This document shows, piece by piece, positions 19,501 through 28,791 of a stretch of DNA of 64,000 nucleotides. The notes under the pieces were generated by a model. It was not told the DNA's origin, did no database searches, and worked only from the letters and a program-made list of their open reading frames with translations. The position numbers and the translations under genes are program-made. This DNA is from Robertmurraya sp. FSL R5-0851 (lineage in GTDB: Bacteria; Bacillota; Bacilli; Bacillales; Cytobacillaceae): positions 384,501 to 448,500 of the forward strand of contig NZ_JBBOOE010000001.1 of NCBI RefSeq assembly GCF_038002965.1. The letters run 5' to 3'. Each line of letters starts with the position of its first letter. Position 1 is the stretch's first letter.

Positions 19501-19530
19501 AAGGAGGCCCTGAGCTTCCTTTTTATTTTA
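19501..19530 (+). terminator. Terminator behind res
   Basis: AAGGAGG-CCCTGAG-CTTCCTT forms a 7-bp stem with one G-U pair, followed by TTTATTTTA. Little room is left for a separate jet promoter before 19554, so the Wadjet genes may depend on read-through. Confidence 0.6.
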
Positions 19531-19553
19531 CTATCAAGAGTGTTAAGAAAGAG

Positions 19554-20969
19554 GTGATTATAATAAATTTATTCAACATAATTTCAGAAGATTTTTTCAA
19601 ACCATTAACGAGCAAATATAAAACTACCTATATTGATTGTATCAGGCTCATATACAATACATATAAAACTGAATTGTCGTTTGGCGTTGATAAGGAAGTT
19701 ATCCTTGCAGAGCTTGAAAGTTATTTTGAAGATCAATCAAGTGAAGATATGATATTTGATGATAATGAAGAGATTGCAAAGGACTCCAGGGCAAAGGCAA
19801 ACGCAATTTTACGTAATTTAAAGGATAATGGTTGGATAGAATATGAGGTTTCCAATGACTATAGGGTAAAGATAAATTTGTTTGATTATGCTGCTACTAT
19901 GATTGAATCTTTCAACAAGATATTAAAGAATGAAGAAATGGAATATCAGAGCCTAGTATCTCAAATACATGCCACCCTTTTGAATAAAGAAGCCTATGTG
20001 AAGCCCTATGAATATATTATAAAACGTGTAGTAGAAAATACGGAAGAATTAATCACGGGTCTAAAGAAACTAAACACCAATATTAAGAAATATATTGATG
20101 CTATTACAAATGAAAAGACGGCTGGGGAAATTGTACAGGATTTCTTTGTTTACCATAAAGATATCGGATCTAAAGCCTATCATCGTATTAAAACGAGTGA
20201 TAATATATCACATTTTAGAACGTCAATAATTGAGAATCTTTACAACATATTAAATGATAAAAATATTTTTGAGCGTGCAGTACTGGGCTATATGGAAATA
20301 GAGCAAGTAGAAGAAAAAGTAGAAGCAGAAGATTTATTGAGAGGAAAGATATTAAATGTTATCTCGGCCTTTAGAAATTATGATGATATTATTTCCGAGA
20401 TAGACAATAAAAATGCTAAATACATTGGAAGTGCTGTTGCAAGAGCGAAGTTCCTGTTGACTAATACCAATAATGCAGAAGGTAAGATTTCAAAGATACT
20501 AGCGTATTTATCTGATGAATTTAATCGTGATGAAACCATAAACCTATATGATGAGGTGGATGACACACTCCTTGATGTGTTTAATATATTCCCACAAGGA
20601 TTTATCGATAGTGACTCGCTATATGTAGTTCCTATTTCAAGGAAAATGTCTATTCCACAAGAACTTAGCTCTACGCTTGGGATTTCGGAAGATGAGCGAG
20701 AACGCCGGAAACTTGCTTTACATGAAAAAAATAAGAATAGATTTTCTAGAAAAAATATTAATACATATATTGAAGAATTATTAAGGGATAAACAAGCTGT
20801 CCTGGCTTCTACGCTTCCTTTAGATACTAAGAGAGATTTAATAAGGATAATTTTTATAAGTCTCTATGGAAAAGACAAAAAATCTATGTATAAAACAACC
20901 CAAACTAATGAGGTTATTACGGTTAATGATTTTCGATTCTCAGATTTTGTGATTGAGAGGTGTGAATAG
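19554..20969 (+). CDS. jetA: Wadjet anti-plasmid system protein JetA
   Basis: JetA is the kleisin-like subunit of the SMC-type Wadjet complex, which extrudes and cuts circular plasmid DNA. The sequence LFNIISEDFFKPLTSKYKTTYIDCIRLIY fits the N-terminus of the JetA family named PF18982 (not the DUF3375 type I form), from memory. It is 471 aa and mostly helical. The start is uncertain: GTG 19554 overlaps the ribosome site AGAGGTGA, whereas the position five bases behind that site is ATA (19563), where relatives would have ATG (M-NLFNIIS). The genes jetA-B-C-D follow in the standard order. Confidence 0.85.
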   Translation: MIIINLFNIISEDFFKPLTSKYKTTYIDCIRLIYNTYKTELSFGVDKEVILAELESYFEDQSSEDMIFDDNEEIAKDSRAKANAILRNLKDNGWIEYEVSNDYRVKINLFDYAATMIESFNKILKNEEMEYQSLVSQIHATLLNKEAYVKPYEYIIKRVVENTEELITGLKKLNTNIKKYIDAITNEKTAGEIVQDFFVYHKDIGSKAYHRIKTSDNISHFRTSIIENLYNILNDKNIFERAVLGYMEIEQVEEKVEAEDLLRGKILNVISAFRNYDDIISEIDNKNAKYIGSAVARAKFLLTNTNNAEGKISKILAYLSDEFNRDETINLYDEVDDTLLDVFNIFPQGFIDSDSLYVVPISRKMSIPQELSSTLGISEDERERRKLALHEKNKNRFSRKNINTYIEELLRDKQAVLASTLPLDTKRDLIRIIFISLYGKDKKSMYKTTQTNEVITVNDFRFSDFVIERCE

Positions 20970-20974
20970 TAAGA

Positions 20975-21598
20975 ATGGAAATATTAAAAGAAAGTGTCAT
21001 ACAAAAAGAAAAATTTAGAACGACTGCTAATAAACTTCTCAATCATTGCTTTATCCTTAAGAAAAAAGACGATACACGGAATGATTATATTTTTATTGTC
21101 CAGAATAGAGAGCTTTTCATAGAATACTTCGATTTACTAGGTTATAAAATTGAAATTAATGAGATGCAAGGCGTTGTTGCCCTTACTAATGTTGCTGGCA
21201 CTGGGAGGATAAGGCTAAGGAAAATTGAAAGCATTATTTTACTAATCTTGAGGCTATTGTATATCGAAAAACGGAAGGAATTAACTCTGAATGAGGAAGT
21301 AATCGTTTTATCAGATGAAATACACGAAAAGTATAATATGCTCAAAATTGAGGCCAAAACAAACATAGATAAAACCGTGTTTAGAGATACAATTAGACTG
21401 TTTAAGAGATTTAATATCGTTTCAAATCTTGACAGTGATGTTACGATGTCTGATGCAAGAATAAAAATTTATCCGTCCGTATTATTTGCTGTGCCCAATG
21501 ATAATTTAACTCTTCTTTACGATGCTATAAATGAAAAACTAAATAAATATATGAATGGAGGTGAGCAGAATGATGATGAAGAAACTATGCAGGATTAG
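20975..21598 (+). CDS. jetB: Wadjet anti-plasmid system protein JetB
   Basis: JetB (DUF4194 type) is the winged-helix KITE/MukE-like subunit of the Wadjet complex and bridges JetA to JetC. This 207-residue copy has the usual size and a helix-rich pattern with the family-like stretch VVALTNVAGTGRIRLRKIESIILLILRLLYIEKR. It starts five bases after jetA and its last 29 bases overlap jetC, which indicates coupled translation. Assignment depends partly on position between jetA and jetC. Confidence 0.85.
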   Translation: MEILKESVIQKEKFRTTANKLLNHCFILKKKDDTRNDYIFIVQNRELFIEYFDLLGYKIEINEMQGVVALTNVAGTGRIRLRKIESIILLILRLLYIEKRKELTLNEEVIVLSDEIHEKYNMLKIEAKTNIDKTVFRDTIRLFKRFNIVSNLDSDVTMSDARIKIYPSVLFAVPNDNLTLLYDAINEKLNKYMNGGEQNDDEETMQD

Positions 21599-24500
21599 GT
21601 TAATTAACTGGCATTACTTTGTTAATGAAACCATTAGTGTCAATGGCTCATTTTTAGTCAGTGGTGAAAATACGGCAGGAAAATCAACAATTTTAGATGC
21701 AATTCAATTAGTTTTAACTACGAATACACGTAAGTTCAATACAGCTGCAAATGAGAAAAGCAGTCGTGATTTAAAGGGCTATGTCCGTTGTAAAACAGGA
21801 ATTGAAGGTAGTAACTATGTCAGAAGTGGCAGCGTAATTACATATGTTGCACTGGAATTCTATGAGGAAAAAACAAGTAAATATTTTACTCTTGGAGTTA
21901 AAATAGATTCACCAGATGAAGAAAGTAAACTTACAACAAAATGGTTTAGAGAAGAAAGTAAACTTGAGGAATTATCTTTCTTGACCGGCGGAAGGCCATC
22001 TACGACAGAGGAATTTAGAAAAAATGATAAAAAGGTGCAGCTCATTTCACAGATTTCTGAAGCTAAAGCAAGGTTTGGGCAAAGGCTAGGTAATTTGGAG
22101 CCTCGATTCTTTGATATGATACCTAAATCCTTAGCATTTAAACCTATGGATAATGTTAAAGATTTTATTAATAAATTCATACTCCCAGAAAAAACAATAG
22201 AAGTTGAAACTTTGAGAAATAATATAGCTGCTTTAAAAGAGCTAGAAGATTTGATGGATTCAACTAAGGAAAAGATATCAGAGCTTGAGACGATTTTATC
22301 AAAAAATGAAGACATTGTTTCAAAAGATCGAGAGATAAAGACCAATGAAATTTTAATAAAAAAAGCTGAGATTGAAGCAAAAAAGCAAGAATGTGAAGAA
22401 CTGATACAAAACAATTACGTCTTAGGGCAAAAGCTTATTAATCAGCAGAATATAGAAAAAACTCAAAAAGTAAGTCTTGAAAATGAGAGAGATAGACTTG
22501 CTAGTCTACAAGGTGCACTCTCAAACAATGAAACAACACTACTTATTAAAGATATAAAACATAGAATTGAAATACTGAAGAAGGATAAGGAAAAAGAGGT
22601 AATAGAAGTTAATAAACTTAAAGCCATGTTAAACAAAGTCGTTGATGCATTGAGCTTATTGCATCAACATGAAGTGTTTATCATGACAAAAGAAGAACTA
22701 TTAAGTTTAGAGACGGTAAATACAGAAACTGAAAAGAAAGCGGAAATGATCTATAAATTAGAAAAAGAACTTAAGAAATTATTTGAAGAGTATAGCTCTG
22801 AACACTATAGAATCAAGGATTTACTTGAAAGATATAAACTTCAAAGGCTTGATTTAGAAAATGAAATTAGAAATCTTAAAAATAAGAAATTAACATACCC
22901 ACCGAATACAATGAAATTGAAAACAGCGATTGAAAAGGAATTTTTAAATCAGGGAATACGAAGTGAAGTGAGAATCTTCTCAGACTTGCTCGAGATTACA
23001 GATAGTAAGTGGCAAAATGCAGTAGAGGGGTACCTTAATAGTCAGAGATTTTACATTATTGTTGAGCCACAACATTATCGAGTGGCGTTAACGGTTTACA
23101 ATAATATTAAAAAGGAAGTCCATACAGTGGGACTTGTTAATACTGGAAAGCTTGATACTAATGCAGTGGCTGACAAAGATTCACTTGCATATGTTCTAAA
23201 AAGTGATAATCGTTATGCAAAAGCATACGCTACCTACTTACTTAATCGTGTTTTCCGTTGTGACTATATAGAAAACCTAAAAAACTATAAAGTTGCAATA
23301 ACATCTGATTGTATGCTTTATCAAAATTTTGCAGTTCGTAAAATCGCTGAGAGTGTCTATCATACTCCTTATATAGGAGCACACGCATATGAAATTCAGC
23401 TTAAAAATAAAGAAGCTGAGCTAGAAATTTTAAAAGAGGATATAAAAAAAGCAGAAAGTAAACTCGTTGATGATAAAGAAATAATAGAAAAAATAAACCT
23501 ATGTAAAATGGATGTCCTAAAAGAAAACATGGATGCCCCTAAACGTTTGGCAGATAATATTGACTTGATCAACGGGGAGTTATTCGAGCTAAAAAAAGCA
23601 CAAGCTAATCCAGGGTATATTGAGATACAAATGCAGATTGACGAATGTAAACAAGCGGTAGATAAAAAACAAATTCAATATAATACCCTTTTTGAAACAA
23701 TTGGTAAGCTTAAAAATACCATAGAATCAAATGAGGAAAATATAGAAAGCAAGGGAAGCCTAATTTCTGCATTAGAAAATAATTTCAATGACCTATGTAA
23801 TATTGACACAGAAATTACTATACAAGGGATTAATAAGTTTAATGAGCAAGTAAAAATCAAATCTCCAGCAACTATTGTTCATAATTTTTCACCACTTAAA
23901 GTTGGATTGGAAAATAAAAAAGAGGAGTATTGTACCGAGCTGATTAAGCTCCAAAGCAGCTACTGTAGTAAATATGACTGTGATCTCGGTACTGGGTATG
24001 ACCAAATCAATGAATATATTCAGGAACATCATAAGTTGGTAGCATCAGATATTATAAAATACGAAGAGGATTTAAAAAGAGCTAAAGAGAATTGTGAGTT
24101 AGAATTCAGGGAATCATTTTTGGCGAGATTGAAAGAAAACATCGAGAATGCAAGATTAGAATTTAAAAACCTCAATTCAGCACTTAAAGATATATATTAT
24201 GGTGAGGATCGTTATAAATTTGAAATAACCTACAATAAAAAGAAGGAAAGCATTTATCATATGATTACTTCAAAAGATAATAATGAAGGATATACTATAT
24301 GGTCCAATTCCTTTGAAGAAGAATATAAGGAAGAAATGGAAGATTTATTTGCTAAATTAACTGCATATGACGATAAGGGAGAGAAAGTTCTAGCAGAGTA
24401 CACGGATTATCGTAGTTATTTAGACTATGATATTGTAATTGAGAAAAAAGATGGAACGGTTCAACGTTTTTCTAAAATCTATGGAGAAAAGAGCGGTGGG

Positions 24501-24776
24501 GAAACCCAAACCCCATACTATGTTGCAATAGCGGCATCTTTTGTTCAGCTATATAAGCTTGGCGATACGATTAGAATTATCATGTTGGATGAAGCCTTTG
24601 ACAAGATGGATGACAACCGAATCAGTGCTATGATGGACTTTTTTAACAGTCAAAATTTCCAAATTATATTAGCGACTCCACCTGCAAAGTTAGAAGTAAT
24701 TGGTGAAAAGGTAGATACTATTTTAATGGCAATGAGAGAAGGGAGTACATCTATAATTGAGGAGTATGACCTATGA
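21570..24776 (+). CDS. jetC: Wadjet anti-plasmid system SMC-like ATPase JetC
   Basis: JetC is the motor ATPase of Wadjet, related to MukB/SMC. The Walker A motif GENTAGKST is at residues 32-40, an ABC-type signature KSGGETQTPYYVAIAASF near 976, and the Walker B motif IIMLDEAFDKMD near 1003. In between are ~900 residues with long coiled-coil stretches. ATG 21570 lies six bases after GGAGGTGA inside the jetB end; the upstream ATG 21555 has no ribosome site. The length of 1068 residues is normal, and the frame is unbroken. It overlaps jetD by four bases (ATGA). Confidence 0.93.
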   Translation: MMMKKLCRIRLINWHYFVNETISVNGSFLVSGENTAGKSTILDAIQLVLTTNTRKFNTAANEKSSRDLKGYVRCKTGIEGSNYVRSGSVITYVALEFYEEKTSKYFTLGVKIDSPDEESKLTTKWFREESKLEELSFLTGGRPSTTEEFRKNDKKVQLISQISEAKARFGQRLGNLEPRFFDMIPKSLAFKPMDNVKDFINKFILPEKTIEVETLRNNIAALKELEDLMDSTKEKISELETILSKNEDIVSKDREIKTNEILIKKAEIEAKKQECEELIQNNYVLGQKLINQQNIEKTQKVSLENERDRLASLQGALSNNETTLLIKDIKHRIEILKKDKEKEVIEVNKLKAMLNKVVDALSLLHQHEVFIMTKEELLSLETVNTETEKKAEMIYKLEKELKKLFEEYSSEHYRIKDLLERYKLQRLDLENEIRNLKNKKLTYPPNTMKLKTAIEKEFLNQGIRSEVRIFSDLLEITDSKWQNAVEGYLNSQRFYIIVEPQHYRVALTVYNNIKKEVHTVGLVNTGKLDTNAVADKDSLAYVLKSDNRYAKAYATYLLNRVFRCDYIENLKNYKVAITSDCMLYQNFAVRKIAESVYHTPYIGAHAYEIQLKNKEAELEILKEDIKKAESKLVDDKEIIEKINLCKMDVLKENMDAPKRLADNIDLINGELFELKKAQANPGYIEIQMQIDECKQAVDKKQIQYNTLFETIGKLKNTIESNEENIESKGSLISALENNFNDLCNIDTEITIQGINKFNEQVKIKSPATIVHNFSPLKVGLENKKEEYCTELIKLQSSYCSKYDCDLGTGYDQINEYIQEHHKLVASDIIKYEEDLKRAKENCELEFRESFLARLKENIENARLEFKNLNSALKDIYYGEDRYKFEITYNKKKESIYHMITSKDNNEGYTIWSNSFEEEYKEEMEDLFAKLTAYDDKGEKVLAEYTDYRSYLDYDIVIEKKDGTVQRFSKIYGEKSGGETQTPYYVAIAASFVQLYKLGDTIRIIMLDEAFDKMDDNRISAMMDFFNSQNFQIILATPPAKLEVIGEKVDTILMAMREGSTSIIEEYDL

Positions 24777-25948
24777 TAAGCAAGTATGAAAAGGAAATTA
24801 TTAATAAGTTATTGGATAAGTATGAGAAAAGCAAAAGTTTTGTCGGGGAAAATAAAGTGAATCAAAGATTTAATGTGAAAATTTCTTCGGTATTTCCCAG
24901 ATACACTGATCACTCAAATTATGAGATATTTCAGGCTGTAAATGAAGCCGTTGATACTTTGGTGAGAGCATCTTTTATCATTGCAAAGGCAAATTCTGCC
25001 CATGTGTACAGTAATGTCATTTTGAATGTTGCTAAACTAGAAGATATATATAAATATATTGGTCGAAAACCTAAGAAGGACATCAATAGTTCAGTATTGA
25101 ATCTAATGGAAATCTACAAAAACAAAAATCAAATACTAAATAAATATTGTGAAACACAATATGAGAGAATCCATTCTAATAAAACGATACAGTTTTTTAA
25201 TAATGATTTAGAGGAATTAGAGAATATTTTAATAGCCGTTGATGAGTTATTGAAAGTTGACACTGAAACCTTTTCCAGAGATTTTTCAGTAAAAGTTTTT
25301 AAAGATTCAAAGGTCTTTGAGCGAATTGCAGGTAAAGTAGTAAATCTTATATACGAATTCGGTGTTTTTCCGGAAAAGGATCGAATTTTAGGTGATCTAA
25401 ATATTGTAAAAAACCCCACTTATGTAAATTTTAAAGGCCCCGGGAGTATAACTATAAATGACCAGAAGATTGACTTAACAAGCCTGAGTAGCGACATTGC
25501 TATCTCATCAAAAATGCTTTCTGATATTGAATGCATTGAAGTGACAGGAAAAGCTGTCATAACCATTGAAAACTTAACCAGCTTTCATACATTCAGCGAT
25601 AAAGATATGCTTGCTATTTATCTTGGTGGCTACCATAACAGAGTGAGACGAGAAATTATTAAAAAAATACATCAACAAAATTCTCAGATAGCTTTTTATC
25701 ATTTTGGCGATATTGATGCTGGTGGATTCTATATATTGGAGCATTTAAAGAGGCAAACAGGCGTAGATTTCATACCATTTAAAATGGATATAGAAACCTT
25801 AGAAGCACACAAAAAGTATACCAAAAGATTAACAGAAAATGATAAAAAAAGACTTACGAAGCTAGTTGATAGCCAATATCATAAGGTAATTAACTATATG
25901 CTTGAAAACAATTGCAAGTTAGAACAAGAAGCTGTAAATGTTGAATGA
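24773..25948 (+). CDS. jetD: Wadjet anti-plasmid system nuclease subunit JetD
   Basis: JetD is the topoisomerase VI/Spo11-like nuclease that cuts the DNA loop after extrusion. This 391-residue protein has an N-terminal region of the DUF3322 kind and a C-terminal TOPRIM-like fold with GDIDAGGFYILEHL near residue 312 (the Asp-x-Asp metal site) and an upstream glutamate in ITIENLTSF. The start codon overlaps the jetC stop, so it is the last gene of the operon. All four subunits are intact, so the system should be functional if it is expressed. Confidence 0.9.
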   Translation: MISKYEKEIINKLLDKYEKSKSFVGENKVNQRFNVKISSVFPRYTDHSNYEIFQAVNEAVDTLVRASFIIAKANSAHVYSNVILNVAKLEDIYKYIGRKPKKDINSSVLNLMEIYKNKNQILNKYCETQYERIHSNKTIQFFNNDLEELENILIAVDELLKVDTETFSRDFSVKVFKDSKVFERIAGKVVNLIYEFGVFPEKDRILGDLNIVKNPTYVNFKGPGSITINDQKIDLTSLSSDIAISSKMLSDIECIEVTGKAVITIENLTSFHTFSDKDMLAIYLGGYHNRVRREIIKKIHQQNSQIAFYHFGDIDAGGFYILEHLKRQTGVDFIPFKMDIETLEAHKKYTKRLTENDKKRLTKLVDSQYHKVINYMLENNCKLEQEAVNVE

Positions 25949-26183
25949 TTTTTTGTTATTGCTAATAAAAAATTTATGACCACCTATGACCACCCTAGTG
26001 TAGAGACCCATGTATATTTGATGTCCAGAAAAAGAAGAATGAGAAGCGTTGATGATGAATTATTTGACTTTTTTCTAATAACTTTTCCTTATATAAACTT
26101 CTTTTATCCACACACTTATTCACATAATGTGCAAATGCAAAGGAGCTATTGTTATTCAAAGCTGTAATACATATAATTTCCTG

Positions 26184-26189
26184 TATAAT
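26184..26189 (+). promoter_or_regulatory. -10 element before the AlbA_2 gene
   Basis: TATAAT preceded by TG lies ~45 bases before the start at 26234. The 285-base gap after jetD is AT-rich and contains no convincing gene. Confidence 0.4.
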
Positions 26190-26233
26190 ATAACATATAA
26201 TTAATATCCGATATTAGTGCAGGGGGAAAATTA

Positions 26234-27877
26234 ATGGATATCAAGGACGTAATAGCAAGAGGTGAAAATAAAGTAGTTGAGTTTAAAAGTTGGGTAAAGA
26301 TTCCGAATAAGAAAGAGCTTATGGAAATCTTAACGAACGAGACTGTAGGCTTTTCTAATGCTGAGGGTGGCATAATTCTAGTAGGTGTGGAAGATAACGG
26401 TGAAATAACTGGCTGCCAAGATTATGATGAACAGAGCATCATAGAGAGTATATATGACCGTACAGTGCCAAAAGTTTTTACAGATATAGAGAACATTACT
26501 ATTGATGGAAAAGAAATATTAAAAATTATAGTTCCTAAAGCCCCTGAAACTGTAGCGACATCTCGAGGAACAGTGTATAAGCGATTAGGAAAAAATACAA
26601 AACCTTTTTATCCTGGAGAGTATCAATCCAATATAATTCAGGGGTTTAAAGGAGATTTCTCTGCTAAGATTTTAAAAGATACTTCTGAATTTGATATAGA
26701 TTTTCATGAAGTAGAAAGTTTAAAATTGAAAATAAAATCTCGAGATAAAGATTCAACTCTGTATCAAGAGGATGATTTATCTTTTTTAAGGGATTTAAGG
26801 CTAATTGAAGATAATAGCGACGGTGTGAGGTTAACTATTGCAGGATTGCTATTTGTTGGTAAAAAGGAATCGATAGTGAGGCATCTACCACAAGCTGAGA
26901 TAATATTACTTACATATAATAATGATGGCCAAACCGAATATAACAAGCGGTTAGAGCTAAAAGTTCCATTAATTTCAGCAGTTGACAGAATACAGCAAAT
27001 ATTTGAAGATAGAAATTCAATACAGAATATTCAAATGGGACTGTTTAAATTAGAAGTATATGATTATCCCACAAATGTATTTCAAGAAGCTTTGTTAAAT
27101 GCCATTGCACACAGGGATTACGAGAGTACATCGTCAATAATTATTAAGTATTATCCAAGTGAAATAATAATTGAAAATCCTGGTTCGTTTCCACTAGGAA
27201 TTGACAGTAATAATATTATAACTCATCCATCTGCACCTAGAAATAAATTAATTGCCGAAACGCTTCAAAGATTAAAATATGTTCAAAGATCTGGACAAGG
27301 CGTAGATATTATATTTAAGGATATGCTGTCATTGGGAAAATCCGCTCCAGAATATAAACTTTATACAGAAGCCGTTAGTTTGACTTTAAGAAGCAGTTTA
27401 GAGGATATAGAATTTCTAAGATTTATTAATAAAGAAACAGAAGAAAATGGTGATTTTTCCGTTTCTGAAATTTGTATACTTAAGTATGTAAAAATGAATA
27501 AAATAATTAGTTTAAGTAAAGCTGCTGAGGTAGCTCAAATAACAACACAGTCTGCCACCAACGTACTAAATGTCCTTTGTAAAAAGAAAAATATTCTTCA
27601 AAGGGAAAATAGAAATAGGTATATGTTTACACACAGGGTTTATGAATCATTCGATGATAACATTGAATATACTAAAGATAAAGATTTTGATGAAATTCAA
27701 GCTAAGACAATGATTATTGATTATTTGTCTAAGAATACATTTATGACTAGGGCGGATGTTGAGAGGCTATGTGGCTTTTCTTCTACAAGTAGTAAACGTA
27801 TTTTAAAAAAATTAAGGGAAGACGGGACGTTAATTTTAGAAGGGAAATCTAGATCCAGTATATATAAGTTAAAATAA
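26234..27877 (+). CDS. AlbA_2 (Schlafen-type) ATP-binding regulator
   Basis: A 547-residue protein of the group often annotated as ATP-binding or transcriptional regulator with an AlbA_2 domain. The N-terminal ~130 residues hold the AlbA_2/Schlafen core (VVEFKSWVK, then NAEGGIILVGVEDNGEI). The middle has the conserved PTNVFQEALLNAIAHRDY (~285) and IENPGSFP, followed by RSGQGVDIIFKDM. The C-terminus has two winged-helix-like segments (ISLSKAAEVAQITTQSATNVLN; TRADVERLCGFSSTSSKRILKKL). These proteins are common in mobile DNA and in phage-defence neighbourhoods; the cellular job is unclear. It lies between Wadjet and the repeat array. Confidence 0.85.
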   Translation: MDIKDVIARGENKVVEFKSWVKIPNKKELMEILTNETVGFSNAEGGIILVGVEDNGEITGCQDYDEQSIIESIYDRTVPKVFTDIENITIDGKEILKIIVPKAPETVATSRGTVYKRLGKNTKPFYPGEYQSNIIQGFKGDFSAKILKDTSEFDIDFHEVESLKLKIKSRDKDSTLYQEDDLSFLRDLRLIEDNSDGVRLTIAGLLFVGKKESIVRHLPQAEIILLTYNNDGQTEYNKRLELKVPLISAVDRIQQIFEDRNSIQNIQMGLFKLEVYDYPTNVFQEALLNAIAHRDYESTSSIIIKYYPSEIIIENPGSFPLGIDSNNIITHPSAPRNKLIAETLQRLKYVQRSGQGVDIIFKDMLSLGKSAPEYKLYTEAVSLTLRSSLEDIEFLRFINKETEENGDFSVSEICILKYVKMNKIISLSKAAEVAQITTQSATNVLNVLCKKKNILQRENRNRYMFTHRVYESFDDNIEYTKDKDFDEIQAKTMIIDYLSKNTFMTRADVERLCGFSSTSSKRILKKLREDGTLILEGKSRSSIYKLK

Positions 27878-27908
27878 AGATAAGAACATCTTATTCATAG
27901 ACGTGTGA

Positions 27909-28131
27909 CCGGTCCGAAAGAAGATTTTTATATCCAATTAGTGGACCGAAAAGCGGACTGTAAATTCGGTATTTGGTCCGAAAGTGGACCGCAAAATCGG
28001 TATTTGGTCCGAAAAGTGATCTGAAAAGTTGATATTTGGGCCAAAAAGCGGACCATAAAGTCAATGAGTGGACCGCAAATTGGACCGCAAAATTGACGTG
28101 TGGCCCGAAAGTGGACCAAAATATTAATTTA
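27909..28131. repeat. Seven contiguous degenerate 32-bp repeats
   Basis: Units begin at 27909, 27941, 27973, 28004, 28036, 28068 and 28100, each 31-32 bp. The common pattern is (g/t)tGG(t/a)CCGAAAAG, then a second half-site cGGACCg(t/c)aaa, then t(c/t)ggtat. Each unit therefore has two GGnCC half-sites 13-16 bases apart, and several can form GGTCC-gaaag-tGGACC hairpins. There are no spacers, so it is not a CRISPR array. It fills the 323-base gap between the AlbA_2 gene and the phage repressor terminator. Confidence 0.8.
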
Positions 28132-28152
28132 TGAATCGCAAATCATATCTAG

Positions 28153-28192
28153 AAAAAAGCATCAGCACATTATTATGAAATGATGCTTTTTT
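28153..28192 (-). terminator. Terminator of the phage repressor gene
   Basis: A 12-bp perfect stem (28153-28164 with 28181-28192) with T-runs on both strands lies eight bases beyond the repressor stop on the minus strand. Confidence 0.8.
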
Positions 28193-28200
28193 TCGTTTTG

Positions 28201-28629
28201 TTACTTATCGATTTTCCTAGAGTTTTGCATTAAATCGTATATTTTAAAGTTAAGGAATGATTTCAAATTATTACTAAGGTCTTCTACATCTGATTCAGAT
28301 ATTTCAAAAGTCCCTTCTTTTCCTACTAAGACAACACAGCCATTTTCTTCGTCATAAACTATTTCATAGCCTAATAAACGTAGTTGCATTTCTAGAAAAT
28401 AATCAAAGCTTTGTTTGGCTTCTGCAGTTTCTTCCCAATCCATTAAGAAGGAAGGAGTAACTCTTAAGGCGTCAGATAAAGCTTTAATTTTGTCTTTTCT
28501 AATGTTTTTAATTTCTCCACTTTCATATCTCTGTATCGTAGGTGCACTTACTCCCACCGCTTTAGCAACATCTTCAAGTGTTAAACCCAGTTCCAGTCTC
28601 CTGTTTCTAACTTTATCTTTAAACTCCAT
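28201..28629 (-). CDS. Phage CI-like repressor (XRE-family)
   Basis: A 142-residue repressor that should keep the prophage silent. The N-terminal helix-turn-helix is clear: RRLELGLTLEDVAKAVGVSAPTIQRYESGEIKNI (residues ~10-43), followed by KIKALSDALRVTPSFLMDW. The C-terminal part (~65-142) is a small acidic domain without a visible LexA/CI self-cleavage Ser-Lys pair, so induction may not go through RecA cleavage. It is divergent from the Cro-like gene and both promoters carry related operator sites. The start is behind AAGAAGGTGA. Confidence 0.88.
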   Translation of the reverse strand: MEFKDKVRNRRLELGLTLEDVAKAVGVSAPTIQRYESGEIKNIRKDKIKALSDALRVTPSFLMDWEETAEAKQSFDYFLEMQLRLLGYEIVYDEENGCVVLVGKEGTFEISESDVEDLSNNLKSFLNFKIYDLMQNSRKIDK

Positions 28630-28657
28630 TTTTTCACCTTCTTATAAGATTGATTTA

Positions 28658-28686
28658 AATATACTAGAAATTTTGCGTATATGCAA
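28658..28686 (-). promoter_or_regulatory. Repressor promoter overlapped by operator O1
   Basis: On the minus strand TTGCAT (28686-28681), a 17-base spacer and TATATT (28663-28658) make a sigma-A promoter for the repressor gene. The -35 box is inside operator O1 (28673-28686, TTGCGTATATGCAA on the plus strand), so the repressor probably regulates itself. Confidence 0.6.
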
Positions 28687-28713
28687 TTAGATCGTCTGTT
28701 TTGACATAAAATA

Positions 28714-28773
28714 TTGCGTTTAAGTATTGACAGCTACAAAAAGACATATTAGGATAAAATTACGTAAACGCAA
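28714..28773 (+). promoter_or_regulatory. Cro-side promoter with operators O2 and O3
   Basis: TTGACA (28727-28732), 17 bases, TAGGAT (28750-28755) form the promoter of the early phage operon. O2 (28714-28727, TTGCGTTTAAGTAT) overlaps its -35 box, and O3 (28760-28773, inverse of TTGCGTTTACGTAA) covers the likely transcription start. Binding at either site would block the promoter. Confidence 0.6.
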
Positions 28774-28791
28774 AAAAGGAGGTGAAAAGGA

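Noticed and set aside
22000..24700. Long minus-strand frames inside jetC and the tape measure gene
   Set aside because: They are antisense shadows of AT-rich coiled-coil and hydrophobic coding sequence, with Ser- or Lys-rich translations and no ribosome sites.
25976..26167. 63-codon open frame after jetD
   Set aside because: No ribosome site, odd composition, and a chance direct repeat (TATGACCACC) at its start; it lies in AT-rich intergenic DNA.
27928..28119. 63-codon minus-strand frame with repeated Cys-Gly-Pro
   Set aside because: It is only the translation of the 32-bp repeat array, whose period breaks the frame.
27909..28131. CRISPR-like array
   Set aside because: The 32-bp units are contiguous and degenerate with no unique spacers, and no cas genes are nearby.
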